A DNA stretch of 58,447 nt from CAYPHY01 sp964410625 (GTDB taxonomy: Bacteria; Chloroflexota; Anaerolineae; Promineifilales; Promineifilaceae), in contig CAYPHY010000033.1 in NCBI GenBank assembly GCA_964410625.1, forward strand, positions 1-58,447, written 5' to 3'. Shown here one piece after another: positions 25,763 through 34,880 of this stretch (position 1 is the stretch's first letter; each line of letters opens with the position of its first letter). The translations under genes were made by a program, and so were the position numbers. The notes beneath the pieces are model-generated. The model had not been told where the DNA came from and did not search any database. It saw only the letters and a program-made list of their open reading frames with translations.

Positions 25763-28585
25763 ATGGCTCAACTAATGGCTGAAATAGCTGAAATGGCGGT
25801 TAAGCCGGTGCAGGCTCCGCCGACGAATGGGCATAAACGCCCGCCAGCCCAGAAATGGGTTTATTTATTTGGCGAAGTGGAAGCGGCCGAACAGCATGTC
25901 GGCGGCGAATGGAACGCCGTGCGCGGCCTATTGGGTGGCAAAGGGGCCAACCTGGCCGATATGACCCGCCTCGGCATTCCCGTGCCGCCCGGATTTACCG
26001 TCACAACGGAAGCGTGCAACGCTTATTTACAGGCGGGTAATGAGTTTCCGCAGGGGATGTGGGAGCAGGAGCTGGCGGCCGTTCATGCGATTGAAGAGCA
26101 AAGCGGCAAGAAATTCGGCGATCCAAACAATCCGCTGCTCGTCTCCTGTCGCTCCGGCGCGAAATTCTCCATGCCGGGCATGATGGACACCATTCTCAAC
26201 ATCGGCCTGAACGATGAAGTGGCCGAAGGGATGGTCAAGCTGACCGGCGACGCTCGCTTTGTCTATGACCTTTATCGCCGCCTAGTGCAGATGTTTGGCA
26301 GCGTGGTCTTGGGCGTGCCAGACGAAGCGTTTGAACTCTTCATTGAATCCCGCCGCGAGTTGGCCGGGGTGCAGACGGATGCGGAACTCTCGGCCGATGA
26401 TTGGCAAATTATCACCCGCAAGTTTAAGCAAATTGTCCGCACCTATACGGGGCAGGAGTTCCCCACCGACCCCTATGAACAACTGCGATTGGCAACGGAA
26501 GCGGTGTTCAGATCGTGGAACGGCAAGCGAGCGGTAGACTATCGCAACGCCGCCGGTATCCCCCACTACCTGGGCACGGCCGTCAACATTCAAATGATGG
26601 TCTTCGGCAACATGGGAGACAACTCCGCCACCGGAGTCGCCATGTCGCGCAACGCCTCTACCGGCGAGCCAGAACTGGAAGGGGACTTCCTGATGAAGGC
26701 GCAAGGTGAAGACGTGGTGGCCGGCATCCGCCTGACGCAGCCGATCAGCGATCTGAAGCGGGCAATGCCCGAGATCTATGCTGAATTTGCCGAGATCGCC
26801 CGCAAGCTGGAACACCATTACCGCAACATGCAGGATATGGAGTTCACCATTGAGCGTGGCAAGCTGTGGCTGCTGCAAACGCGCGACGGCAAGCGCACGG
26901 CGCAGGCCGAGGTACGCATTGCGGTGGATATGGTTGAGGAAGGGCTGATTACCGAAAAGGAAGCGGTGCGGCGTGTCCAACCGGCGCAGGTAGACTTTTT
27001 CCTCCACCCCCAATTAGACCTGAAGAAAAATGGTGAAGCCAAACCCATTGCAACAGGTCTGAATGTCTCGCCGGGCGCGGCCGTTGGCATGGTGGCCTTC
27101 GACGCGGACACGGCCGAACGCTGGGCGAAGGAGGAAGGGAAGTCGGTGATCATGGTGCGTCCGGAGACGAAGCCCGACGACGTGCATGGGATGTTGGCCG
27201 CTGAGGGTATTCTGACCAGTAAGGGCGGCCGAACCAGCCACGCCGCGCTTGTCGCCCGACAATTTGGCAAACCGGCCGTCGTTGGCGTCAGTGAATTGGA
27301 AATTGACCTGGATGGGCGGGAAATGATTATTCATAGCCCGAGCATTGATGAACTGGTCGTCAGAGAAGGGGAATGGCTTTCGCTGGATGGCACCTCCGGC
27401 CGGGTTTATCTCGGACAATTGCCGACGCAAGTGCCGGACATTCAGAACCCCTATCTGTTGAAATTACTGGACTGGGCGGATGAGATTCGCGAGATCGGGG
27501 TGTGGGCCAACGCCGACTACCCGCGTGACGCTCAACGCGCCCGTGAATATGGCGCGGAGGGGATCGGCCTCTGCCGTACCGAGCATATGTTCTTTGAGGC
27601 GGAGCGGCTACCCATCGTCCAGCAGATGATCATGGCCAAAAGCGTGACCGGGCGCAAAGAGGCGTTGGACAAGCTGTTGCCGTTGCAACGGAAGGACTTT
27701 GAAGGGTTGTTCCGGGCGATGGACGGCCGCCCCGTCATCATCCGTCTGATTGACCCGCCATTGCATGAGTTTCTGCCCTCCTATGAGGAGCTGGTGCAAG
27801 ACCTGGCCGATCTGAAACTGCGCTTGCAGCACTTCCACACTCTGAGCGAGATTGACGATGCGCTGGCGACGTTACGCACGAAGCAGGATTACCTGGAGCG
27901 CGTGGTGGCCTTGCGCGAGGCGAACCCAATGCTCGGCACGCGCGGTGTACGCCTGGGTATCCTCATGCCGGAGATCACACGGATGCAGGTGCGGGCGATC
28001 TTCGAGGCGGCCTGCAAATGCAGTCGCGAAGGGATCGAGGTTCACCCAGAGGTGATGATCCCGCTGACGGCCCATGTGAAGGAACTGCAGACGCAACAGA
28101 GTTTGTTGGAAGCGGAAGCGAAGGCGGTGATGGAGGAACAGAACATCGAGATCAGCTATAAGTTCGGGACGATGATCGAGATTCCTCGCGCAGCATTGAC
28201 GGCCGATGAAATCGCCGAGCTGGCACAATTCTTCTCCTTCGGCACCAACGACCTGACGCAGACGACCTTTGGCATTTCGCGTGATGACGCGGAAGCAGGC
28301 TTCCTGGTGCAATACCAGCAGAAGGGCATTCTTGAGGACAACCCATTTGCGACGATTGACGCGAAGGGCGTCGGCCGCTTGATGGAGATGGCGGTGCGGC
28401 TCGGCCGCGAGACGCGCCCCGACCTGGAAATCGGCATCTGTGGCGAACATGGCGGCGACCCGCAGAGTATCGCGCTTTGCCACCAGTTGGGGTTGAACTA
28501 CGTCTCCTGTTCGCCGTTCCGTGTGCCGATTGCGCGGCTGGCGGCCGCCCATGCGGCGTTGGGAGAGTTTTATAAGGACTTGTAG
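25763..28585 (+). CDS. ppdK: Pyruvate, phosphate dikinase
   Basis: 940 residues. After a roughly 40-residue Pro/Lys-containing leader, the protein carries the ATP-grasp domain (GGKGANLADMTRLGIPVPPGFT and SCRSGAKFSMPGMMDTILN), the phosphohistidine swivel domain GGRTSHAALVARQFGKPAVVG with catalytic His, and the PEP/pyruvate TIM barrel (GIGLCRTEHMFF, LGTRGVRLG, GTNDLTQTTFG, EIGICGEHGGDP). The enzyme interconverts pyruvate, ATP and phosphate with PEP, AMP and pyrophosphate. It stands between the glycyl-radical genes and PFOR, on the same strand, consistent with control of the PEP-pyruvate node. AAGGAG precedes the ATG. Confidence 0.96.
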   Translation: MAQLMAEIAEMAVKPVQAPPTNGHKRPPAQKWVYLFGEVEAAEQHVGGEWNAVRGLLGGKGANLADMTRLGIPVPPGFTVTTEACNAYLQAGNEFPQGMWEQELAAVHAIEEQSGKKFGDPNNPLLVSCRSGAKFSMPGMMDTILNIGLNDEVAEGMVKLTGDARFVYDLYRRLVQMFGSVVLGVPDEAFELFIESRRELAGVQTDAELSADDWQIITRKFKQIVRTYTGQEFPTDPYEQLRLATEAVFRSWNGKRAVDYRNAAGIPHYLGTAVNIQMMVFGNMGDNSATGVAMSRNASTGEPELEGDFLMKAQGEDVVAGIRLTQPISDLKRAMPEIYAEFAEIARKLEHHYRNMQDMEFTIERGKLWLLQTRDGKRTAQAEVRIAVDMVEEGLITEKEAVRRVQPAQVDFFLHPQLDLKKNGEAKPIATGLNVSPGAAVGMVAFDADTAERWAKEEGKSVIMVRPETKPDDVHGMLAAEGILTSKGGRTSHAALVARQFGKPAVVGVSELEIDLDGREMIIHSPSIDELVVREGEWLSLDGTSGRVYLGQLPTQVPDIQNPYLLKLLDWADEIREIGVWANADYPRDAQRAREYGAEGIGLCRTEHMFFEAERLPIVQQMIMAKSVTGRKEALDKLLPLQRKDFEGLFRAMDGRPVIIRLIDPPLHEFLPSYEELVQDLADLKLRLQHFHTLSEIDDALATLRTKQDYLERVVALREANPMLGTRGVRLGILMPEITRMQVRAIFEAACKCSREGIEVHPEVMIPLTAHVKELQTQQSLLEAEAKAVMEEQNIEISYKFGTMIEIPRAALTADEIAELAQFFSFGTNDLTQTTFGISRDDAEAGFLVQYQQKGILEDNPFATIDAKGVGRLMEMAVRLGRETRPDLEIGICGEHGGDPQSIALCHQLGLNYVSCSPFRVPIARLAAAHAALGEFYKDL

Positions 28586-28663
28586 TGTGACAAGATGACA
28601 AGGTGATAGGGTGACAGGGTGAAGAGCACACCTTCCCCTGTCCCTTGATCAGCTGTTAAGTGT

Positions 28664-28725
28664 AGAAACCGGGTTTCTTAGCTTTTATTAGATGGAATCA
28701 CTTTCACAATAGAAACCCGGTTTCT
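28664..28725. repeat. GAAACCCGGTTTC two-arm palindromic element, copy 2
   Basis: AGAAACCGGGTTTCT at 28664-28678, then TTAGCTTTTATTAGA, then AGAAACCCGGTTTCT at 28711-28725. Same arrangement as copies 1 and 3. The preceding 28588-28640 carries GTGACAAGGTGA-like words. Confidence 0.9.
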
Positions 28726-28781
28726 GGCAGACTTCTTGTAATCCACGTAACGAACGATATGGGATATGGAGTGTGTTTAAT

Positions 28782-28858
28782 GATTGGAGGATAGGGGTCG
28801 GGGGGTAGGGGCTGGACGTGCCAGCCAGTCACTACCCGCTGACCTTTATCCTCCAATC
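28782..28858. repeat. Perfect-armed palindrome just upstream of nifJ
   Basis: GATTGGAGGATA (28782-28793) and TATCCTCCAATC (28847-28858) are exact complements; inside, GGGTAGGG faces ACTACCC and GGCTGG faces CCAGCC. The structure ends seven bases before the AGGAG of nifJ and could fold in the leader mRNA. Confidence 0.8.
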
Positions 28859-28872
28859 CGGCATAGGAGCCA

Positions 28873-31800
28873 GTGAACGAGATGATTACCATAGATGGAA
28901 ACGAAGCGGCCGCACGAGTGGCGCATAAGGTAAATGATGTAATTGCGATCTACCCGATTACCCCTTCTTCGGCGATGGGGGAGTGGGCGGATCAATGGTC
29001 GGCCGAGAGTAAGACGAATATCTGGGGCGCCGTGCCGATGGTGATTGAGATGCAGTCGGAAGGTGGTGCAGCGGGCGCGATTCACGGGGCGTTGCAGACC
29101 GGAGCGCTGACAACCACGTTCACAGCCTCGCAAGGGTTGCTGTTGATGATCCCCAATATGTACAAGATCGCCGGGGAGTTGACTTCGACCGTCTTCCATA
29201 TCGCTGCCCGTTCGCTGGCGGCGCAGGGGCTTTCCATCTTTGGCGACCATTCCGACGTAATGGCGGCGCGGCAGACGGGCTTTGCCTTGCTGGCCGCCGC
29301 TTCGGTGCAGGAGGCGCATGACTTTGCGCTGATCGCCACGGCCGCTACGCTGGAAGCGCGTGTCCCCTTCCTGCACTTCTTCGATGGCTTCCGCACCTCG
29401 CATGAGATCAACAAGATCGAACCGCTCAGCGACGAGGTGTTACGAAAGATGGTGCGTGAGGAGTTGGTACAGGCGCATCGGGCGCGGGCGTTGAACCCCG
29501 ACAATCCCTTCATTCGTGGGACGGCGCAAAACCCGGATGTCTATTTCCAGGCGCGGGAGAGCGCCAACCCTTACTATCTGGCCTGTCCGGGCATTGTCCA
29601 GCGCACAATGGACCAATTTGCGGCGTTGACCGGACGGCAATATCGCCTCTTTGACTATGTAGGCGCACCCGACGCCGAACGGGTAATCGTGCTGATGGGT
29701 TCGGGGGCGGAAACGGCCGCCGAAACCGCTCGCTTCCTGGCCGAACAGGATGAAAAAGTGGGGGTGGTGATTGTCCGTTTGTACCGGCCGTTTGATGTTT
29801 CCGCTTTTGTAAACGTCCTGCCGCCGACCACCAGGGCGATTGCTGTGTTGGACCGGACGAAGGAGCCGGGGGCGACGGGCGAACCACTCTATCTGGATGT
29901 GGTATCGGCCGTAGCTGAGGCGGTGGCGACTGACTCCGCGCCCTTTGCGATCATGCCACGGATCATTGGCGGCCGTTATGGGCTGTCGTCCAAAGAGTTC
30001 ACACCGGGTATGGTCAAGGCGGTCTTTGAGGAGCTGACCAAAGCGGCCCCGAAGAATCACTTTACGATTGGCATCTATGATGATGTCACCCATACCAGCC
30101 TGCCCTGGAACAAGACATTTAGCATCGAGCCGGATGATGTGGTGCGGGCGGTGTTTTATGGTCTCGGTTCTGATGGGACGGTTGGGGCAAACAAGAATAC
30201 GATCAAGATCATTGGCGAAAACACAGAAAAACATGCACAAGCGCACTTTGTCTATGACTCGAAGAAGTCAGGGTCGGTAACGATTTCCCATGTGCGCTTT
30301 GGGCCGCGGCCGATCCGCGCCCCATATCTGATTGATTCGGCCAACTTCGTCGCTTGCCATCAATTTAACTTTCTGGAGCGTTACGACATGTTGCGCCTGG
30401 CCGCACCAGGGGCAACCTTCCTGCTGAACAGCCCTTATGGCCCGGACGAGATATGGGAGTATCTGCCACGTAGCGTGCAACAAACAATCATTGATAAGCA
30501 ACTGCGCTTTTACGTGGTGGATGGCTATGCCGTTGCCCAGGAAACGGGCATGGGGCGGCGGATCAACACCATCATGCAGACATGCTTCTTCGCCTTGCTG
30601 AATCAAGTGACTGGCACGGCGTTGCTCTCCAAAGAAGAAGCGATCCAGGAGATCAAGAGAGCGATTGAGAAGACGTATAGCAAGCGCGGCGAGATTGTGG
30701 TGCAGCAGAACTTCGCCGCCGTGGACGCGGCCGTCTCCCATCTCCATGAAGTCCTCGTTCCGGCAGAGGCGACCAGTCGCTTTGAACGGCCGCCGGTTAT
30801 CCCAGAGTTTGCCCCTGAATTTGTGCAATCCGTCACCGCGCGGATCATCGAGGGGCTGGGCGACGAATTGCCGGTGAGTATGTTGCCGGTGGATGGGACC
30901 TATCCCTCTGGCACAACCCAATATGAGAAGCGTAACATCGCCACCGAGATTCCCGTCTGGGACCCCGACATTTGCATCCAATGTGGCAAATGTGCCTTTG
31001 TCTGTCCCCATTCCGTGATTCGGATGAAGCTCTTTGATCCGACCTTGCTCGAAGAGGCCCCGCCAACCTTCAAGTCTGCTCCGGCCCGCTACAAAGAGTT
31101 TAAGGATATGGCTTATGCGTTGCAGGTATCGCCGGAAGATTGCACGGGTTGCGCCCTCTGCTTTGAGGTTTGTCCGGTGAAGAACAAACAACAACCGAAG
31201 CGCAAGGCGCTGAATATGGAAGCGCAAGCCCCGCTGCGTGAACCGGAAAGCGAGAATTGGGCCTTCTTCCAAAGCCTGCCGGAAGTAGACCGCACAACAT
31301 TGCCTCTTGGTCAAATTAAATATAACCAATTGTTGGAGCCACTTTTTGAGTTTTCAGGGGCTTGTGCCGGTTGTGGCGAGACGCCTTACCTGAGCCTGCT
31401 CAGCCGCCTGTTTGGCGACCGGGCGATCGTCGCCAACGCCACTGGCTGCTCTTCGATTTACGGCGGCAATTTGCCCACGACACCGTGGGCGAAGAACGCC
31501 GACGGCCGAGGCCCGGCGTGGTCGAACTCCCTCTTCGAAGATAATGCCGAATTTGGGCTGGGGATGCGCGTGGCGCTGGACCAGCGGCTGGAAGCGGCAA
31601 CCGGCCAGTTGCGAGAGCTACGTGAGGTCGTTGGCCCACAATTGGCTGACGCCATCCTCTACGCTGACCAGACCAACGAAGCGGAAATCGCCGATCAGCG
31701 CGGCCGTGTAGCAGAGCTAAAAGCCCGCCTCAACGAGCTATTAGCTACGCTTGACCCGGCCTCTGATCTCCACTTTCCCATCTCCAACCTCTTGAATCTA

Positions 31801-32478
31801 GCTGATGCTTTTGTGAACAAGAGCGTCTGGATTGTCGGTGGAGATGGCTGGGCTTATGACATCGGCTATGGTGGCTTGGATCATGTGCTGGCCAGCGGCC
31901 GTAACGTCAACATCCTCGTCCTGGATACGGAGGTCTACTCCAATACTGGCGGGCAGATGTCGAAGTCCACGCCACGGGGCGCGGTCGCCAAGTTTGCAGC
32001 GGCGGGCAAGCCCTTGCCAAAGAAAGACCTGGCGATGTTGGCGCTGAGTTACGGCAGCGTCTATGTGGCGCGGGTGGCCTTCGGGGCTAGCGATACGCAG
32101 ACGGTGAAGGCGTTCCTGGAAGCGGAGGCTTATGATGGCCCCTCGCTGATCATCGCCTACAGCCACTGCATCGCCCACGGCTATGACTTACGCTTTGGTC
32201 TGGAACAGCAAGGGGCGGCCGTGCAGTCGGGCTACTGGCCGCTCTATCGCTACAACCCCGATCTGACGGAAAATGGGAATGGAAGCGGTAAGAACCCGTT
32301 ACACCTGGACTCGAAGCCACCGAAGCTACCTTTAGAGGAGTACATCTACCGTGAAGGTCGCTATCGGATGTTGGCGCAGAGCAACCCGGAAGCGGCCGCG
32401 CGTTTGTTGGAGCTGGCGAAGGCGGATGTAGCGGAGCGATGGGAGAAGCTGGAACGGTTAGCGGCCGATGGTAAGTAA
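28873..32478 (+). CDS. nifJ: Pyruvate:ferredoxin (flavodoxin) oxidoreductase, single-chain
   Basis: 1201 residues, the single-subunit form with all domains. Order: the pyrimidine-binding N-terminal domain (AIYPITPSSAMGEWADQW), domain II (MGSGAETAAETARF), the gamma-like domain (SHVRFGPRPIRAPYL), two [4Fe-4S] clusters (CIQCGKCAFVCPHS and CTGCALCFEVCP), the extra-cluster region GACAGCGETPY, and the thiamine-diphosphate domain (GGDGWAYDIGYGGLDHVL, LDTEVYSNTGGQMSKSTP). It oxidises pyruvate and CoA to acetyl-CoA, CO2 and reduced ferredoxin. GTG 28873 follows AGGAG by three bases, while ATG 28882 is 12 bases away; either could be used. A DHOD-like gene follows. Confidence 0.96.
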   Translation: MNEMITIDGNEAAARVAHKVNDVIAIYPITPSSAMGEWADQWSAESKTNIWGAVPMVIEMQSEGGAAGAIHGALQTGALTTTFTASQGLLLMIPNMYKIAGELTSTVFHIAARSLAAQGLSIFGDHSDVMAARQTGFALLAAASVQEAHDFALIATAATLEARVPFLHFFDGFRTSHEINKIEPLSDEVLRKMVREELVQAHRARALNPDNPFIRGTAQNPDVYFQARESANPYYLACPGIVQRTMDQFAALTGRQYRLFDYVGAPDAERVIVLMGSGAETAAETARFLAEQDEKVGVVIVRLYRPFDVSAFVNVLPPTTRAIAVLDRTKEPGATGEPLYLDVVSAVAEAVATDSAPFAIMPRIIGGRYGLSSKEFTPGMVKAVFEELTKAAPKNHFTIGIYDDVTHTSLPWNKTFSIEPDDVVRAVFYGLGSDGTVGANKNTIKIIGENTEKHAQAHFVYDSKKSGSVTISHVRFGPRPIRAPYLIDSANFVACHQFNFLERYDMLRLAAPGATFLLNSPYGPDEIWEYLPRSVQQTIIDKQLRFYVVDGYAVAQETGMGRRINTIMQTCFFALLNQVTGTALLSKEEAIQEIKRAIEKTYSKRGEIVVQQNFAAVDAAVSHLHEVLVPAEATSRFERPPVIPEFAPEFVQSVTARIIEGLGDELPVSMLPVDGTYPSGTTQYEKRNIATEIPVWDPDICIQCGKCAFVCPHSVIRMKLFDPTLLEEAPPTFKSAPARYKEFKDMAYALQVSPEDCTGCALCFEVCPVKNKQQPKRKALNMEAQAPLREPESENWAFFQSLPEVDRTTLPLGQIKYNQLLEPLFEFSGACAGCGETPYLSLLSRLFGDRAIVANATGCSSIYGGNLPTTPWAKNADGRGPAWSNSLFEDNAEFGLGMRVALDQRLEAATGQLRELREVVGPQLADAILYADQTNEAEIADQRGRVAELKARLNELLATLDPASDLHFPISNLLNLADAFVNKSVWIVGGDGWAYDIGYGGLDHVLASGRNVNILVLDTEVYSNTGGQMSKSTPRGAVAKFAAAGKPLPKKDLAMLALSYGSVYVARVAFGASDTQTVKAFLEAEAYDGPSLIIAYSHCIAHGYDLRFGLEQQGAAVQSGYWPLYRYNPDLTENGNGSGKNPLHLDSKPPKLPLEEYIYREGRYRMLAQSNPEAAARLLELAKADVAERWEKLERLAADGK

Positions 32479-32482
32479 TAGG

Positions 32483-32566
32483 CAATTGGAGTAAGCAGTA
32501 GGCAGTTGGCAGTAGACAGACATACCTATAGCTAACTGCCGACTGCCCACTGCTTACTGGCTAATG
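32483..32566. repeat. Two-armed GCAGTAGGCAGTTGGC element
   Basis: AGTAAGCAGTAGGCAGTTGG is mirrored by AACTGCCGACTGCCCACTGC and TTACTGGC. It occupies the whole gap between nifJ and the DHOD-like gene. Confidence 0.75.
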
Positions 32567-32575
32567 GAGCATAAA

Positions 32576-33589
32576 ATGGACTTAAGCACAACATACCTGG
32601 GAATGAAATTGAAGAATCCACTGGTTCCGTCAGCTTCGCCGCTGTCGCGCAACCTGGGGAACTTGAAGCGGATGGAAGATGCGGGGGCAGCGGCCGTTGT
32701 CCTCTACTCGCTGTTTGAGGAGGAGATCAATCAGGAGAGCCGTACCCTGGATCGCTATCTGAGCGAAGGGACGGAAAGTTTTGCGGAAGCCCTTTCCTAC
32801 TTCCCGGAGGCACCATCTTATTCCAATATCGGCCCTGATGTCTATTTGGAGCATATCTTCCGCGCCAAGCAGCGGGTGGAGATACCGATCATCGCCAGTC
32901 TCAATGGCGTCTCGACCGGGGGCTGGATTCGCTATGCCCATGAGATAGAGCAAGCTGGAGCGGACGCGCTGGAACTGAACATTTACTATGTACCGACCAG
33001 CCTGGAACTGACCGGCGCGGAAGTGGAACAGATGTATATTGACCTGGTGCGCCATGTTCATGCGACCGTGACCATCCCCGTAGCCGTCAAACTCAGCCCC
33101 TATTTCAGTTCGACCGCGAACATGATGGCCCGGCTGGTGGAGGCAGGGGCGAGTGGGCTGGTCTTGTTCAACCGCTTTTACCAGCCAGACCTGGATTTGG
33201 AAAATTTAGAGGTTGTGCCTAACTTATCGCTCAGTCACTCGAATGAAATGCGGCTGCCGTTGCGGTGGATTGCGATTTTGTACGGCCGAATCGCCGCCGA
33301 CCTGGCGTTAACCACCGGCGTCCATACCGCTGAAGATGCATTAAAGGGGGTTGCCGCCGGTGCATCTGTAACCATGCTGGCTTCGGAATTATTACGCAAT
33401 GGCGTCCTGCGTCTACACGATATTTTAAGGGGGATGGAAAGATGGTTGGAGGAACATGATTATGAATCGCTGGCACAGCTACAAGGCAGCCTGAGCCAGA
33501 TCAACGTCGCTGCTCCAGCCGCCTTTGAACGCGCCAACTACATGCAGATCGTCCACTCCTACGGTCCATTGTACCGCTATAGTCCGTAA
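32576..33589 (+). CDS. Dihydroorotate-dehydrogenase-like protein, paralogue 2
   Basis: 337 residues, TIM-barrel FMN-type protein very similar to the gene at 15053-16048: same N-terminal LSTTYLGMKLKNPLV, then PIIASLNGVSTGGWI, ALELNIYYV, VAVKLSPYFSSTANM, LVLFNRFYQPDLDLENLEV, and the phosphate site TGVHTAEDALKGVAAGASV. The start is ATG 32576 with GGAG upstream (four in-frame codons before it belong to the repeat). It lies 97 bases behind nifJ, suggesting co-regulation and a redox role related to ferredoxin or NAD(P)H rather than pyrimidine synthesis, which is inference. Confidence 0.85.
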   Translation: MDLSTTYLGMKLKNPLVPSASPLSRNLGNLKRMEDAGAAAVVLYSLFEEEINQESRTLDRYLSEGTESFAEALSYFPEAPSYSNIGPDVYLEHIFRAKQRVEIPIIASLNGVSTGGWIRYAHEIEQAGADALELNIYYVPTSLELTGAEVEQMYIDLVRHVHATVTIPVAVKLSPYFSSTANMMARLVEAGASGLVLFNRFYQPDLDLENLEVVPNLSLSHSNEMRLPLRWIAILYGRIAADLALTTGVHTAEDALKGVAAGASVTMLASELLRNGVLRLHDILRGMERWLEEHDYESLAQLQGSLSQINVAAPAAFERANYMQIVHSYGPLYRYSP

Positions 33590-33622
33590 GCGCGTAACCT
33601 ATCAGACAAGCGTATTTTCATA

Positions 33623-33628
33623 TATAAT
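33623..33628 (+). promoter_or_regulatory. Putative -10 box of the toxin-antitoxin pair
   Basis: TATAAT 27 bases upstream of the toxin ATG in an AT-rich stretch (ATTTTCATATATAATATGG). No clear -35 box. Confidence 0.4.
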
Positions 33629-33655
33629 ATGGAATAAAAGTCTGACGACATCGCA

Positions 33656-33925
33656 ATGTTACGCATAAATGGCCTGCTTTTTGATGACTGGAATGAAGAG
33701 CATATTGCTCGTCACCATATTGAACCGGAAGAAGTAGAGGAAGTTTGTTTAGCTCGTCCTTATGTATCGAAGACCCGTGAAGGCAAGCTGCGCGTGATAG
33801 GACAGACGGATGACGGCCGTTATTTAACCATTATCTTAGCATCTCGTGGGCAGGGGTTTTATTATCCAATTACCGAACGAGATGCCACTGATTCCGAACG
33901 GCGACTCTATCAGCGCAAAAAGTAA
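33656..33925 (+). CDS. BrnT-like toxin
   Basis: 89 residues. FDDWNEEHIARHHIEPEEVEE near the N-terminus, then VSKTREGKLRVIGQTDDGRY and ITERDATDSERRLYQ at the end match the order of conserved elements of BrnT/DUF497 RNase toxins. A CopG-type antitoxin gene follows nine bases after the stop, as expected for a type II module with the toxin first. Cleavage of mRNA at low growth is known for the family; whether this copy is active is not shown by the sequence. Confidence 0.78.
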   Translation: MLRINGLLFDDWNEEHIARHHIEPEEVEEVCLARPYVSKTREGKLRVIGQTDDGRYLTIILASRGQGFYYPITERDATDSERRLYQRKK

Positions 33926-33934
33926 CAAAGAATT

Positions 33935-34195
33935 ATGAAAGACAAAAGTAGAATTCCTGAATTCAGCTCTCTCGAGGAGGAAGCGGCGTTTTGGGATTCA
34001 CATGACACAACTGAATTTGAAGATGAGTTTGAAGAAGTCGAGGCTATTTTTGCCGATTCACTGTTGAGACGTGGAATTTTTGTTTCGCTAGAAGAGCCTT
34101 TCCTCAGTCAGCTAGAGCAAATGGCCGCGAAAAGTGGTAGTAAACCGGCATTGTTGGCCCGGCGCTGGCTTATGGAGCGTCTGCAACAGGCGTGA
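33935..34195 (+). CDS. CopG/BrnA-like antitoxin
   Basis: 86 residues. The acidic N-terminus IPEFSSLEEEAAFWDSHDTT is the toxin-wrapping region typical of antitoxins paired with BrnT-like toxins. GIFVSLEEPFLSQLEQMAAKSGSKPALLARRWLMERL is a ribbon-helix-helix DNA-binding segment, so the protein should repress its own promoter. It directly follows the toxin gene. It could equally be called a CopG-family antitoxin, the two names overlapping. Confidence 0.78.
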   Translation: MKDKSRIPEFSSLEEEAAFWDSHDTTEFEDEFEEVEAIFADSLLRRGIFVSLEEPFLSQLEQMAAKSGSKPALLARRWLMERLQQA

Positions 34196-34267
34196 TTGAT
34201 TTTCCCGCTACCTTAAGGACAAACAGTGCGTCGGTCGTCACAAACTCATTCATCGGCCGTTTGCTGG

Positions 34268-34699
34268 TCACACCCCAATTGACCAGCGAACGGCCGATTG
34301 TTGGTTGCCGGTCATTCGCCCATGTAGTGCCAACCCTCGCAACGGGATCAGGCTTTCGTGAAAGGAGGAGTGACTGGCTTGGGGGTTCTTGTCACAATTC
34401 CAACCGCCATCCGGCCACTGCCACGCTACCAGTCGTGAAGCCAGCTCCTCTGTTCGCTCGTCAGCCAGCACCCAATGCGCACCAATCCACTTGGCATAAG
34501 GGTGGCGGGGAATGCGGCCTTCCTCGTTGCGCTCTGATAATAGTGTTTGCACGCGCGGAGAGATCTTGATTTCTTGCTGCAACTGTTGGACGGCGGCCGA
34601 GGTTACATTTTCACCCAATACATTTACACGAATCTTAAAGCGAACGGCCGGTTCTCCAGCATCTAGCAAGCGGTTGGTAAGAGCACTTTGGGCTATCAC
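34268..34699 (-). pseudogene. Remnant of a prenyltransferase/terpene-cyclase-repeat-like protein
   Basis: 143 residues. The first half (FKIRVNVLGENVTSAAVQQL, ISPRVQTLLSER, HPYAKWIGAHWVLA) leads abruptly into LADERTEELASRLVAWQWPDGGWNCDKNPQA and SSFHESLIPLRGLAL. The second part has the QW-like DGGWNCD motif of squalene-cyclase/prenyltransferase barrels. Proteins of this kind are normally much longer, so I read the direct joining as an internal deletion plus loss of the 3' end. The stop occurs soon after the motif. No hopanoid genes are nearby. Low to medium confidence. Confidence 0.45.
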
Positions 34700-34880
34700 A
34701 ACAGTTCCTCCACGAAGGTTAAGGCGTACAGAACCAACAAGACGATAACCACAACTTTAGCACAAAGTTGGTTGGTAATGTCACACCAAAAAGATGATTT
34801 CCTTCACTTATCAAGCGAGTTTGGAAAAGAGTAATGTACAGGAAGGGGGATTGGCCGCCGTTTCAATCGGAGAAGTAACT

